Below are positions 46,924 through 55,103 of a DNA stretch of 64,000 nt, in pieces. Positions within the stretch are counted from its first letter, which is position 1; every line of letters begins with the position of its first letter. A model generated the notes under the pieces. That model worked only from the letters and a program-made list of their open reading frames with translations, was not told the DNA's origin and ran no database searches. The translations under genes and the position numbers were made by a program. The DNA is from Microbacterium amylolyticum (GTDB taxonomy: Bacteria > Actinomycetota > Actinomycetes > Actinomycetales > Microbacteriaceae): the NCBI RefSeq assembly GCF_011046975.1, contig NZ_CP049253.1, forward strand, positions 2,108,001 through 2,172,000. Reading direction: 5' to 3'.

Positions 46924-47865
46924 ATGACCGTCACGTCGAACGCTCCCCGGCGTGCGACGGTACCGCAGGCGCCGACACGCAAACGTCGCGTGTCGCGCCT
47001 GCGGATCCGGAACACCCTTCTGGGCCTGAGCTTCATCGCCCCGAACTTCATCGGTTTTGCCACGCTCACGCTCGTGCCCGTGATCGTGATGTTCTACATG
47101 TCGCTGTCCAACTGGAACATCTTCGGAACATCAACGTTCATCGGCCTCGACAACTTCACACGCCTCGCGGGTGACGGGAGTTTCCGGCGCGCCTTTTTCA
47201 ACACGCTGTACTACGCCGGTCTTCATATCCCGCTGACGATCGTCGTCTCACTGAGCCTGGCGATCTTGCTCAACAACAAGCTGCGCGGTGTGGCGTTCTT
47301 CCGTACGGCGGCCTTCTTCCCCTACATCACATCGATCGTCGCGATCGCCCTGGTGTGGAATCTGCTGTTTAGCCCCGACTACGGGCCGGTCAACGAGATC
47401 CTGCGCTTCTTCGGACTGTCCAACCCTCCGGGGTGGCTGACATCGCCCGATTGGTCGATGCCCGCCGTTGTCATCGTCAGCACGTGGCGCGACATGGGCT
47501 ACTACATGGTGCTCTTCCTCGCCGGGTTGCAGACCGTTCCGCGTGAGCTCCACGAGGCGGCCCGCGTCGACGGTGCGAATGTCTGGCAGCGGTTCGTGAA
47601 CGTGACGCTGCCGTGCCTGCGTCCGACGATGTTCTTCGTCGTCGTGATCCTGACGATCAACTCGTTCAAGATTTTCGACCTGATCCTCGTCATGACGCGC
47701 GGTGGCCCCGGACAGTCGACAACGGTGATCTCACAGTTCATCTACCGCAAGGGCTTTGAGGAGAACGAGTTCGGCTACGCCTCCGCAGCAGCCGTTGTGC
47801 TGTTCTTCCTCTGCATCATCGTCACCATCATTCAGTTCCTCTGGAACAAGAGGAGGGAAATCTGA
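46924..47865 (+). CDS. Carbohydrate ABC transporter permease (MalF-type)
   Basis: 313 residues, six membrane segments after a basic N-terminal tail. EAA-type loop ELHEAARVDGANVWQRFVNVTLP. AAGGAG precedes the ATG. Forms the transmembrane heterodimer with the next gene, sharing the TGATG junction at its stop. Confidence 0.93.
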   Translation: MTVTSNAPRRATVPQAPTRKRRVSRLRIRNTLLGLSFIAPNFIGFATLTLVPVIVMFYMSLSNWNIFGTSTFIGLDNFTRLAGDGSFRRAFFNTLYYAGLHIPLTIVVSLSLAILLNNKLRGVAFFRTAAFFPYITSIVAIALVWNLLFSPDYGPVNEILRFFGLSNPPGWLTSPDWSMPAVVIVSTWRDMGYYMVLFLAGLQTVPRELHEAARVDGANVWQRFVNVTLPCLRPTMFFVVVILTINSFKIFDLILVMTRGGPGQSTTVISQFIYRKGFEENEFGYASAAAVVLFFLCIIVTIIQFLWNKRREI

Positions 47866-48755
47866 TGTCCGAGACGATGAATCTCGTCGTCCCGCCGTCG
47901 CGTCGTCGCATCGCGGGCGGGCAGAAGACGGTCCGAACGCGCATCGGCCGTGCCGTTCTCTACATCCTGCTGATCGCCGCCGCGGCCGCCATGCTCACCC
48001 CGTTCTTCTGGATGATCATGAGTTCGCTGAAGGACGCGAACTCGGTGTTCTCGGTGCCGGTGCGCTGGCTGCCCGAGGTGTTCGTGTGGCAGAACTATGT
48101 CGACATCTGGACGCGCTCCGACATCGTGACGTGGATCCGCAACACCCTGATTCTCTCGGTGTCGGTCACGCTCCTGCAGGTGATCACCGGATCGTTCGCC
48201 GCCTACGGCTTCTCGCGGATCCGTTTCCCTGGCCGCGACGCTCTGTTCCTGCTGTACGTCGCAACGATCGCCGTGCCGTGGCAGTCGTACATGATCCCGC
48301 AGTTCATCATGCTCTCGAACGCGGGGCTGACGAACACCCTGTGGTCGATCATCTTCCTCCAGACCTTCGGCGCCTTCGGCGTCTTCTTGATGAAGCAGTT
48401 CTACGAGACGATCCCCGAGGACCTCTCGGAGGCCGGGCGCCTTGACGGGCTCAGCGAGTACGGCATCTGGTGGCGGATCATGGTTCCGCTGTCGGTTCCC
48501 GCGGTTGCCAGCCTGTCGCTGTTGACGTTCGTGAACACCTGGAACGACTACCTCGGGCCGCTCATTTATCTGCGCGATTCCAGCCTGTGGACGATGCAGC
48601 TCGGTCTACAGAACTTCGTTGCGAACCTCTACGACGTGGACTACGGCGTGCTGTTCGCCGGGCTCACAATCTCTGTTCTGCCGATTGCCGTGGTGTTCCT
48701 GCTCGGACAGCGGTTCTTCGTCGAGGGCATTGCGACCAGCGGGATGAAGGGCTGA
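47865..48755 (+). CDS. Carbohydrate ABC transporter permease (MalG-type)
   Basis: 296 residues, six membrane segments. EAA loop DLSEAGRLDGLSEYGIWWRI. ATG overlaps the previous stop. No ATPase gene is present in the locus; in actinobacteria a shared MsmK-like ATPase commonly energises such permeases. Confidence 0.93.
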   Translation: MSETMNLVVPPSRRRIAGGQKTVRTRIGRAVLYILLIAAAAAMLTPFFWMIMSSLKDANSVFSVPVRWLPEVFVWQNYVDIWTRSDIVTWIRNTLILSVSVTLLQVITGSFAAYGFSRIRFPGRDALFLLYVATIAVPWQSYMIPQFIMLSNAGLTNTLWSIIFLQTFGAFGVFLMKQFYETIPEDLSEAGRLDGLSEYGIWWRIMVPLSVPAVASLSLLTFVNTWNDYLGPLIYLRDSSLWTMQLGLQNFVANLYDVDYGVLFAGLTISVLPIAVVFLLGQRFFVEGIATSGMKG

Positions 48756-48759
48756 GGTC

Positions 48760-49419
48760 ATGAAGCGCATCCCGCACAGTTTCTACTCGGCGATCTTCCA
48801 CACCTGCTACCTGGTGCTGGGCATCAACATCGCCCTCGCCGTGAGCTGTTTGCCGTTGATCGTCCTGTTGGTCACAACGGATCCGTCGCTGTCGTGGCCG
48901 CTGATGGCTCCCGCGGCTGCTGTGTGCGCTCCCGCGCTCGGCGCAGCGTTCGGGGTATTCCGCGAGCACTCCGACGGTGAGCGAAGCGTCTTCCGCCCGT
49001 TCTTGCGCACATATCGCGCGGTGTTCTGGCGGGCGCTCGCGGTCGGCGCGATCACCTCGGCCGTCGTCACGGTGGCTGCCGTTGACGTTTTCGTCCTCGT
49101 GCCGACGGGGGTGGGAGCTCTCGTCGCTCCGCTGCTGGTCGTTCTCGCGCTCCTGGCGCTGGTGACGGGTGCCACGGCGCTCGTCGGCATCGCTGAGGCA
49201 CCGGCAGCGCGGCTTAGCGTTGCGCTGCGGGCAGCATTGCTGCTCGCGGTGCGACGCTGGCCGCTGGCGATCGGAACGCTCGCCGTTATCGGGGTGCAGG
49301 CCATCATCTTCGTTCAGGCACCAGCGATCGCGATCGGTGTCACAGCCGGCGCTGTCTGGTATGTCGTCTGGTCGGGCGGACGGTACACGTTGCAGCCCGC
49401 CCTCGTGGCGGCCGCATAA
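48760..49419 (+). CDS. DUF624 family membrane protein (YesV-like)
   Basis: 219 residues, five or six hydrophobic segments (LVLGINIALAVSCLPLIVLL near the N-terminus). DUF624 proteins such as YesV accompany sugar ABC transporters in polysaccharide operons; their function is not established. Starts 4 bases after the MalG-type permease. Confidence 0.75.
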   Translation: MKRIPHSFYSAIFHTCYLVLGINIALAVSCLPLIVLLVTTDPSLSWPLMAPAAAVCAPALGAAFGVFREHSDGERSVFRPFLRTYRAVFWRALAVGAITSAVVTVAAVDVFVLVPTGVGALVAPLLVVLALLALVTGATALVGIAEAPAARLSVALRAALLLAVRRWPLAIGTLAVIGVQAIIFVQAPAIAIGVTAGAVWYVVWSGGRYTLQPALVAAA

Positions 49420-49436
49420 GCCTCCAAGGAGCACAC

Positions 49437-50462
49437 ATGACAACGCAAACGCCCTTGTCGGGCACCCATCGACCTGCCATAGTGAGCGCCGTAGGATCGG
49501 GGATTTTCGCGTCGCTGTCCGAGGAATATCTTGCGCATGAGCTTGCCTCGGTCGGCGAGGTGATCGCCACTGTCGACAGTTTTGAGACGCCGGAGGCCGT
49601 TGCCGCCCTCGAACGCGCTGAGGTTCTTGTGACGGGGTGGGGAACCCCTCCTATCAACGGCGAGCTGCTGGACAGGGCCCCTCATCTGCGATGGATTCTG
49701 CATATTGCCGGGTCTGTCAAGGGAATGCTCGCGCCGGAGGTATGGGATCGAGGAATCGGCGTCAGCTCCGCTGTTGACGCGAACGCGGTCCCCGTCGCCG
49801 AGTTCACACTGGCGGCGATCCTCCTGTCCAACAAGCGCATTGTGCAGATCGCGCGCCAGTATCGGAACACGCGCACCGATCTGAATCAGGCAGAGCTCGG
49901 GGTGATCGGAAATTACCGGCGCCGCGTCGGAATCGTCGGCGCATCGCGCATCGGCCGCCGGGTCATCGACCTGTTGCAGAACTTCGACGTTGATGTGGTC
50001 GTCAGCGACCCCACCGTGGCTGCCGCGGACGTGCGTGCGATGGGCGCCGAGCCGGCATCGCTCGAAGAGCTGTGCGCAACGTGCGATGTCGTCTCGGTTC
50101 ACGCGCCGTCGTTGCCGACAACGCGTGGGCTGATCTCACGGGAGCTGATTGCGTCCATGCGTCCCGGTTCCACGCTGATCAATACGGCGCGCGGGGATGT
50201 CGTGGATCAGGATGCTCTCACCGAGCGGGTCCTGAGCGGAGATCTCTTCTCTGTTCTCGATGTCACGGTGCCGTGGGTGCTGCCCGCCGAACACCCGCTC
50301 TACGACCATCCGAACGTTCTGCTGACGCCGCACATCGCCGGATCAGTGGGAACGGAAGTCGACAGAATGATCGATGACCAGGTGGGCGAGCTGCGCCGCA
50401 TCGCGCGCGGAGAGCCGCTGGCACATCCTGTTCAGCCGGAGGCGCTCGCCACGTCGGCGTAG
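49437..50462 (+). CDS. D-isomer 2-hydroxyacid dehydrogenase
   Basis: 341 residues, AAGGAG before ATG. NAD-binding Rossmann part VGIVGASRIGRRVIDLL with DPTV for NAD(H), HAPSLPTTRGLISRELI, NTARGDVVDQDAL with the catalytic Arg nearby, and TPHIAGSVGTE supplying the catalytic His. Likely oxidises or reduces a sugar-acid-derived 2-hydroxyacid from the locus; substrate unknown. 3' end overlaps the TetR gene by 31 bases. Confidence 0.88.
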   Translation: MTTQTPLSGTHRPAIVSAVGSGIFASLSEEYLAHELASVGEVIATVDSFETPEAVAALERAEVLVTGWGTPPINGELLDRAPHLRWILHIAGSVKGMLAPEVWDRGIGVSSAVDANAVPVAEFTLAAILLSNKRIVQIARQYRNTRTDLNQAELGVIGNYRRRVGIVGASRIGRRVIDLLQNFDVDVVVSDPTVAAADVRAMGAEPASLEELCATCDVVSVHAPSLPTTRGLISRELIASMRPGSTLINTARGDVVDQDALTERVLSGDLFSVLDVTVPWVLPAEHPLYDHPNVLLTPHIAGSVGTEVDRMIDDQVGELRRIARGEPLAHPVQPEALATSA

Positions 50463-51076
50463 GTCTCCGGTCTGAACGCTCGTCTGAGGAAGGCGACGAA
50501 TTCGCGCACTCCCGCGTCGAGGTTCATTGTTTCGGGGGGCTGAGTCAGCAACCAGGTGTCAACGGCCTGACCGATTCTCATCGCGACGGCGATGAGAAGA
50601 TCGCGGGGCAGGTCCGTGCGGATCGCCCCGGCGGTCTGCCCCGCCGCGATGGTGTCTTCCCACCACGGCAGCAGCATCTGCTCGGTGGCACGGCTTGCTT
50701 CGTCGCGGGGCGAGCTGGTGGCGAGTGCGTCACGGATGAGCGCCACCAGGCGCGGCGAAGCGAGGAGTCGCTGCGCGAACAGCGAGGCCTGTTTTTCCAC
50801 GGCCGCCCAGAACGCGTTGGTATCGGCGGCCACCGGAATAGGCACGCTGTCGTGGTCGGGCAGCAGGTCGCGAAGCTGTTCGTGGAGAACGGTCAGGTAG
50901 AGGTCGTTTTTGTCCTCGAAGTAGTAGTACAGCGATCCCTTGGATGTTCCGGCCGTCTGAATGATTCGGTTGAGGGACGCGTCGGCGAATCCCCGTGCGG
51001 AGAATTCGTCGAGGGCTGCTTCCAGTAGCGGTCTGCGGCGTTCGCGGGGCAGGCACTCAAAACGGGGGAGGGGCAT
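50432..51076 (-). CDS. TetR/AcrR family transcriptional regulator
   Basis: 214 residues. HTH at about 13-60: RRPLLEAALDEFSARGFAD, SLNRIIQTAGTSKGSLYYYF, then DKNDLYLTVL. A ligand-binding helical domain follows. It lies directly downstream of a ruined FAD monooxygenase on the same strand, so its original target was probably that gene. Confidence 0.92.
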   Translation of the reverse strand: MPLPRFECLPRERRRPLLEAALDEFSARGFADASLNRIIQTAGTSKGSLYYYFEDKNDLYLTVLHEQLRDLLPDHDSVPIPVAADTNAFWAAVEKQASLFAQRLLASPRLVALIRDALATSSPRDEASRATEQMLLPWWEDTIAAGQTAGAIRTDLPRDLLIAVAMRIGQAVDTWLLTQPPETMNLDAGVREFVAFLRRAFRPETYADVASASG

Positions 51077-51085
51077 GGTTCTCGA

Positions 51086-51515
51086 TCATCCGGCGTCTTC
51101 TGGAGGAAGATCGATTGAGTCGCGAAGGGCCCGGCCGATCGCGAGTCGGGAGATCCACGGTACGCCCATTGCTCGCATCACGGATGTGCGGAGAAGGAGC
51201 TCAGCGCGGTTGCGGGGCGCGAAGGCCACGCCCATCCGCCATCCGCTCGAGCATGTGTGGGACCTCGCCGCCGATGCCGCCCAGCCGTTCGCGGATGAGA
51301 GCGTGCTGCCCGGGGAGATCGTCACCCGTGGGGAGGGGGTCGCTGTGGCGAAAGCTCATCGCGATCATGGCGGATCCGTCGCGCGGCCGAATCGTTTGTG
51401 CCACACCGGCGAAACGCGGGTCGTTTACCTTTCGCGCCGGGACCGGGACCATCCCGTGCCCATCTGGCGCGACAGAACGAATGTTCTGGTGTTCGCACAG
51501 GTGACCGGGTGCTCC
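51086..51515 (-). pseudogene. FAD-dependent monooxygenase remnant
   Basis: Two pieces in different frames. Piece 1 (about 51515 to 51215) reads GHGMVPVPARKVNDPRFAG, then FRHSDPLPTGDDLPGQHAL and EVPHMLERMADG, matching the substrate-binding middle of PHBH-type monooxygenases. Piece 2 (about 51225 to 51086) reads FAPRNRAELLLRTSVMRAMG and IGRALRDSIDLPP, a typical C-terminal tail. The N-terminal FAD GxGxxG part and the GDAA segment between the pieces are missing. Clearly non-functional. TetR 50432-51076 follows 9 bases later. Confidence 0.6.
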
Positions 51516-51549
51516 TAAGCGCCCACATCAGCCCTGTGGACGATGTGCC

Positions 51550-52956
51550 TCAGCCCGCGAACGGGTGTGTGCGTCCGAAAGCGCGCAAGACGGCGCCCGA
51601 CTTCGCGATCGTTTCGTCGAGCTCGTCTTCGGGCACGCTGTCGTAGGTGATCGCGCCTCCGGTTCCGATGCGCGCCTCGCCGTTTTCGATCACGGCCGTG
51701 CGGATCACCACGGAGAGATCAACGGCGCCGTCCGCGGAGAAGAAGCCGACAACGCCCGAATATACCCCGCGCGGAACCGCCTCGAGATCGTCCAGCATCT
51801 CCACCGTGCGCTTCTTGGGCGCACCCGTCATCGACCCCGGTGGGAAGAGAGCCTCGGCAGCGCACACGCCCGCAGCGCTGCGCGGGAGCAGCTTGGACCG
51901 CACGGAGGTGACGAGCTGATGCACCGTTGCATAGCTCTCGACGCCCATGAGCCGCGGCACCGTCACGGTTCCCGGAGCGCTGACACGACCGAGATCGTTG
52001 CGCAGCAGGTCGACGATCATGAGATTCTCCGCGCGCGTTTTCGGATCCGCCGCGAGGGCCCGTGCCGCCTCGGCGTCCGCGGCCGGATCGAGGTGGCGGC
52101 GCGCGGTTCCCTTGATCGGCTTTGTCTCCGCCCAGCCATCCGGCGCGACGGTCAAAAAGCGCTCGGGGGAGCACGACAGGATGTCGCGGCCGGGCAGGCG
52201 GAGAAAAGCGGCGTAGGGGGCGGCGTTGTCGCGACGCAAACGGCGGTACACCTCGAAGCCATCGCCGGAAAACGGAAAGTGAAGGGAGTAGGTGTAGCAG
52301 GCCTCGTAGGAGTCCCCGGCGGCCAACCAGGTCCGAACGGTTCCCAGATCATCCAGATACTTTTCGCGCGTGACAGACGCGCTCGCCGCTCCGGCGGGGG
52401 CGGTATCTGCCGGAGCGGGAAGGGGCTCGCACGCGGTTGCGCGATCGAGTGTGTGCGCGATCCACGCGTCCGCGTCCTCCTGCTCCGCAGCGGGACCAAC
52501 GGCGACGGCGATCAGCTCACCGGCAGCGTGATCGATCACGAGGAACCGGCTGAGGTGGGTCAGCTGTGCGTCCGGAGCGTGTGTGCCATGGCCGATCTGT
52601 TTTGCGCCATAGCCGATCGCCCCCACATACCCGCCCGCAAACGGAATGCCCGCGATCTGCGACACCGGATGGGCATCGATGCGATCGGCGATCTCCCCCC
52701 ACAGCTCGGACCCCGCCGGGGAGCCATCCACCGTGACACGCGATGCCGCCGCGTCATACTCCAGAACATGATCCCGCGATGTTTCGGGCGCCCCCATGAT
52801 CGAGAAGCGGCCCATGTCGTACGCGCGGTGCGCGCTGTCCAGCCACACCGCCGTCTGCCGCGAGCCATAGAGATGAGCGAAGAGCGCTTCTGCATCCCCC
52901 GTGAACGTCACGCGCCTCGTCCACGCCTGCCAGGTGCCGCGGTGCTGTTCGGTCAC
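51550..52956 (-). CDS. pabB: Aminodeoxychorismate synthase component I
   Basis: 468 residues from GTG 52956, overlapping the pabA stop. Makes 4-amino-4-deoxychorismate from chorismate for folate. The chorismate-binding domain carries KPIKGTARR: Lys282 of the PIKGT motif separates PabB from anthranilate synthase (PIAGT). Further motifs: LMIVDLLRNDLGRV, MTGAPKKRTVEMLD, YSGVVGFFS. Normal length. Confidence 0.93.
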   Translation of the reverse strand: MTEQHRGTWQAWTRRVTFTGDAEALFAHLYGSRQTAVWLDSAHRAYDMGRFSIMGAPETSRDHVLEYDAAASRVTVDGSPAGSELWGEIADRIDAHPVSQIAGIPFAGGYVGAIGYGAKQIGHGTHAPDAQLTHLSRFLVIDHAAGELIAVAVGPAAEQEDADAWIAHTLDRATACEPLPAPADTAPAGAASASVTREKYLDDLGTVRTWLAAGDSYEACYTYSLHFPFSGDGFEVYRRLRRDNAAPYAAFLRLPGRDILSCSPERFLTVAPDGWAETKPIKGTARRHLDPAADAEAARALAADPKTRAENLMIVDLLRNDLGRVSAPGTVTVPRLMGVESYATVHQLVTSVRSKLLPRSAAGVCAAEALFPPGSMTGAPKKRTVEMLDDLEAVPRGVYSGVVGFFSADGAVDLSVVIRTAVIENGEARIGTGGAITYDSVPEDELDETIAKSGAVLRAFGRTHPFAG

Positions 52957-53516
52957 GTCATCTCCAAGAAGTTGCGAATGATCCGCGGGCCCCAGTCGGT
53001 TCCGATCGACTCGGGATGGAACTGCACGCCGTACCACCCGCGCTCCGGCACCTCGCCCGCCATCGGAAGGGCATCGGCAGAACGTGCCGTGATCGTCAGC
53101 GGCGCGGGCTCCTCCACCACGAGGGAGTGATAACGCGTGGCATCGAACGTGTGGGGCACCCCGCGAAAGAGCGCGGAACCATCATGCGTGACGGCATCGA
53201 CAATGCCGTGCGCCGGACGGGGAGCGCGCACAACGGATCCGCCCAGCTCGGCCGCCATGGTCTGAAAGCCGAAGCAGACGCCCAGAACGGGAACGCGCGC
53301 TCGCCGCAGGACGTCGCGTCCGAGCCCGGCGTCTTCCGCACGGTGGGGCGTTCCCGGACCGGGGCCGAGAACAATATGGCGATAGCCGGGTAGCGCCGCG
53401 AGATCGATTCGGTCGTTTTGTACGAGATCGGGGGCCGAGCCGGTGGCGCTCCAGATGATCTGCGCGATATTGCCCGTGTAGGAGTCGTAGTTGTCGACGA
53501 GGAGAACACGGGCCAT
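52953..53516 (-). CDS. pabA: Aminodeoxychorismate synthase glutamine amidotransferase
   Basis: 187 residues from ATG 53516; the in-frame start at 53552 adds unrelated residues. Provides NH3 from glutamine to PabB. Triad: C81 in GVCFGFQT and His/Glu in VQFHPES (about 174-179); GPGPGTP oxyanion region at about 51-57. Upstream partner of pabB; divergent from pabC with 34 bases between starts. Confidence 0.93.
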   Translation of the reverse strand: MARVLLVDNYDSYTGNIAQIIWSATGSAPDLVQNDRIDLAALPGYRHIVLGPGPGTPHRAEDAGLGRDVLRRARVPVLGVCFGFQTMAAELGGSVVRAPRPAHGIVDAVTHDGSALFRGVPHTFDATRYHSLVVEEPAPLTITARSADALPMAGEVPERGWYGVQFHPESIGTDWGPRIIRNFLEMT

Positions 53517-53550
53517 CCCTCTATTCTGCGCGAAGTGCGAGACTGAACGC

Positions 53551-54330
53551 ATGCAGCAGCTCGACGGTGCGCCCGTGACCGCACAGGATCTTCAGCCGCT
53601 CGCCATGCTGGGGTTCGCGCACTTCACCACCGTCCGTGTCGATGACGGTCTCGTGCGCGGCCTCGCGATGCACCTTGAGCGGCTCGTGCGCGATGCGCGG
53701 ACGCTCTTCGACGTGGACCTCGACGCGGATCTCGTGCGCGAGCGCATTCGTGCCGCCATCGCTGATGAATCCTCATCCGTCACTGTTCGCATCACGCTGT
53801 TCGATCCCGCGCTGCGGCTCGAACGCCCGGGTGCCGACGCATCGCCGAGCATTCTCGTCACGCCCCGGCCCGCCTCGGATGATGAGCTCCCGCCGATCAC
53901 CCTGCAGTCGGTTCGCTTCGGCCGGGACACCCCGGAGCTCAAGCACACCGGCCTCTTTGGGGCGCTGTATCGCCGCCGCCTGGCGCAGCGGGCCGGTTTC
54001 GATGATGCGCTGTTCGTCGACGGCGGCGGGCGCATTTCGGAGGGGCCAACGTGGAACATCGGCTTTGTGCAGGGTGATCGCGTGATTTGGGCAGACGGCG
54101 ACGCCCTCCCCGGCGTCACGCGCGATCTTCTCGACTCGGTGGCGGGAGAGACCTCCGCGGAGTACGTCTCTCTCGAACGCCTCGGCAGTATGGACGCGGC
54201 CTTTGCCACGAGCTCGGGCGTCGGCGTTCGTCCGATCACCGCGGTCGACGATGTGTCCTGGCCAACGGATCACCCGGCACTGGATCGACTGCGCCACGCC
54301 TACCGGGGTATCAGCGGCGAGCCACTGTAG
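53551..54330 (+). CDS. pabC: Aminotransferase class IV (aminodeoxychorismate lyase-like)
   Basis: 260 residues from ATG 53551. PLP enzyme fold IV: HFTTVRVDDGLVRGLAMHLER, KHTGLFGALYRRRLAQ with the expected Lys, EGPTWNIGF, and LPGVTRDLL. Next to pabA/pabB, so release of pABA from aminodeoxychorismate is the likely reaction, although branched-chain or D-amino acid transaminases share the fold. Confidence 0.82.
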   Translation: MQQLDGAPVTAQDLQPLAMLGFAHFTTVRVDDGLVRGLAMHLERLVRDARTLFDVDLDADLVRERIRAAIADESSSVTVRITLFDPALRLERPGADASPSILVTPRPASDDELPPITLQSVRFGRDTPELKHTGLFGALYRRRLAQRAGFDDALFVDGGGRISEGPTWNIGFVQGDRVIWADGDALPGVTRDLLDSVAGETSAEYVSLERLGSMDAAFATSSGVGVRPITAVDDVSWPTDHPALDRLRHAYRGISGEPL

Positions 54331-54378
54331 GTCCTCGCCGGGGGAGCCCGCGCGGCAGGGGAACGGTAGCCTCGACGG

Positions 54379-55020
54379 ATGGACTACCCCGCGACGATCG
54401 CCGAGCCCGTCGTCCACGAGCTCGACGTCAAACGGTCGCGGTTTCTTACCTACCTTCAGCCGGTGGGATCCGTGGTGGAGGCTGATCAGTTCATCGCGAT
54501 CGTCCGCAAACGCCACTGGGACGCCAATCACAACTGCACCGCCATGATCACGGGAGTTCTGGGTGATCAGGCGCGTTCCTCGGACGACGGCGAGCCGTCG
54601 GGAACCGCAGGGGTACCGATGATGGAGGTGCTGAAGCGTCGCGGCCTGACCGACATCGTCGCGGTTGTCACTCGGTATTTCGGCGGGGTGAAACTGGGCG
54701 CGGGCGGTCTGGTGCGGGCATACGGCGGCGCCGTCAGTGAGGCCCTCGACCACGCCACGATTGTGTACCGACGTGCTCTGACGCGGGTGACGCTCGACGT
54801 TCCTCACGCCGATGCCGGCCGCTTTGATAATCACCTGCGCGAATGGGCATCTCGTGGCGGAGCGACCCTGGGCGAAACCACCTACGCACAGAGCGCAACG
54901 CTCGAGGCATGGGTTCCCGAGACGGAGCTTGTTCGTCTCCGCGATGATGTCGCCGCCTGGTCGCAGGGCACGGTGACACCCCTCGTCGGCGAGGTTCGCG
55001 TTGTTGATGTGATCGACTGA
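54379..55020 (+). CDS. YigZ/IMPACT family protein
   Basis: 213 residues. Diagnostic core RSSDDGEPSGTAGVPMMEVL then TRYFGGVKLGAGGLVRAYGG; C-terminal DUF1949-type half. Function of the bacterial family is not established; it may bind RNA or ribosomes. Monocistronic between pabC and the helicase. Confidence 0.92.
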   Translation: MDYPATIAEPVVHELDVKRSRFLTYLQPVGSVVEADQFIAIVRKRHWDANHNCTAMITGVLGDQARSSDDGEPSGTAGVPMMEVLKRRGLTDIVAVVTRYFGGVKLGAGGLVRAYGGAVSEALDHATIVYRRALTRVTLDVPHADAGRFDNHLREWASRGGATLGETTYAQSATLEAWVPETELVRLRDDVAAWSQGTVTPLVGEVRVVDVID

Positions 55021-55103
55021 TCCGAGGTGAGGGCGGTGCGCATTCCGTCCGGCGCGTGGCCGCGAAGGGGACGTGCGGGCGCGCGAGTGGCAGACTCGAC
55101 GTG

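Noticed and set aside
51565..53130. 521-codon plus-strand frame opposite pabB
   Set aside because: Shadow of pabB; no motifs, Arg/Gly/Ala-rich.
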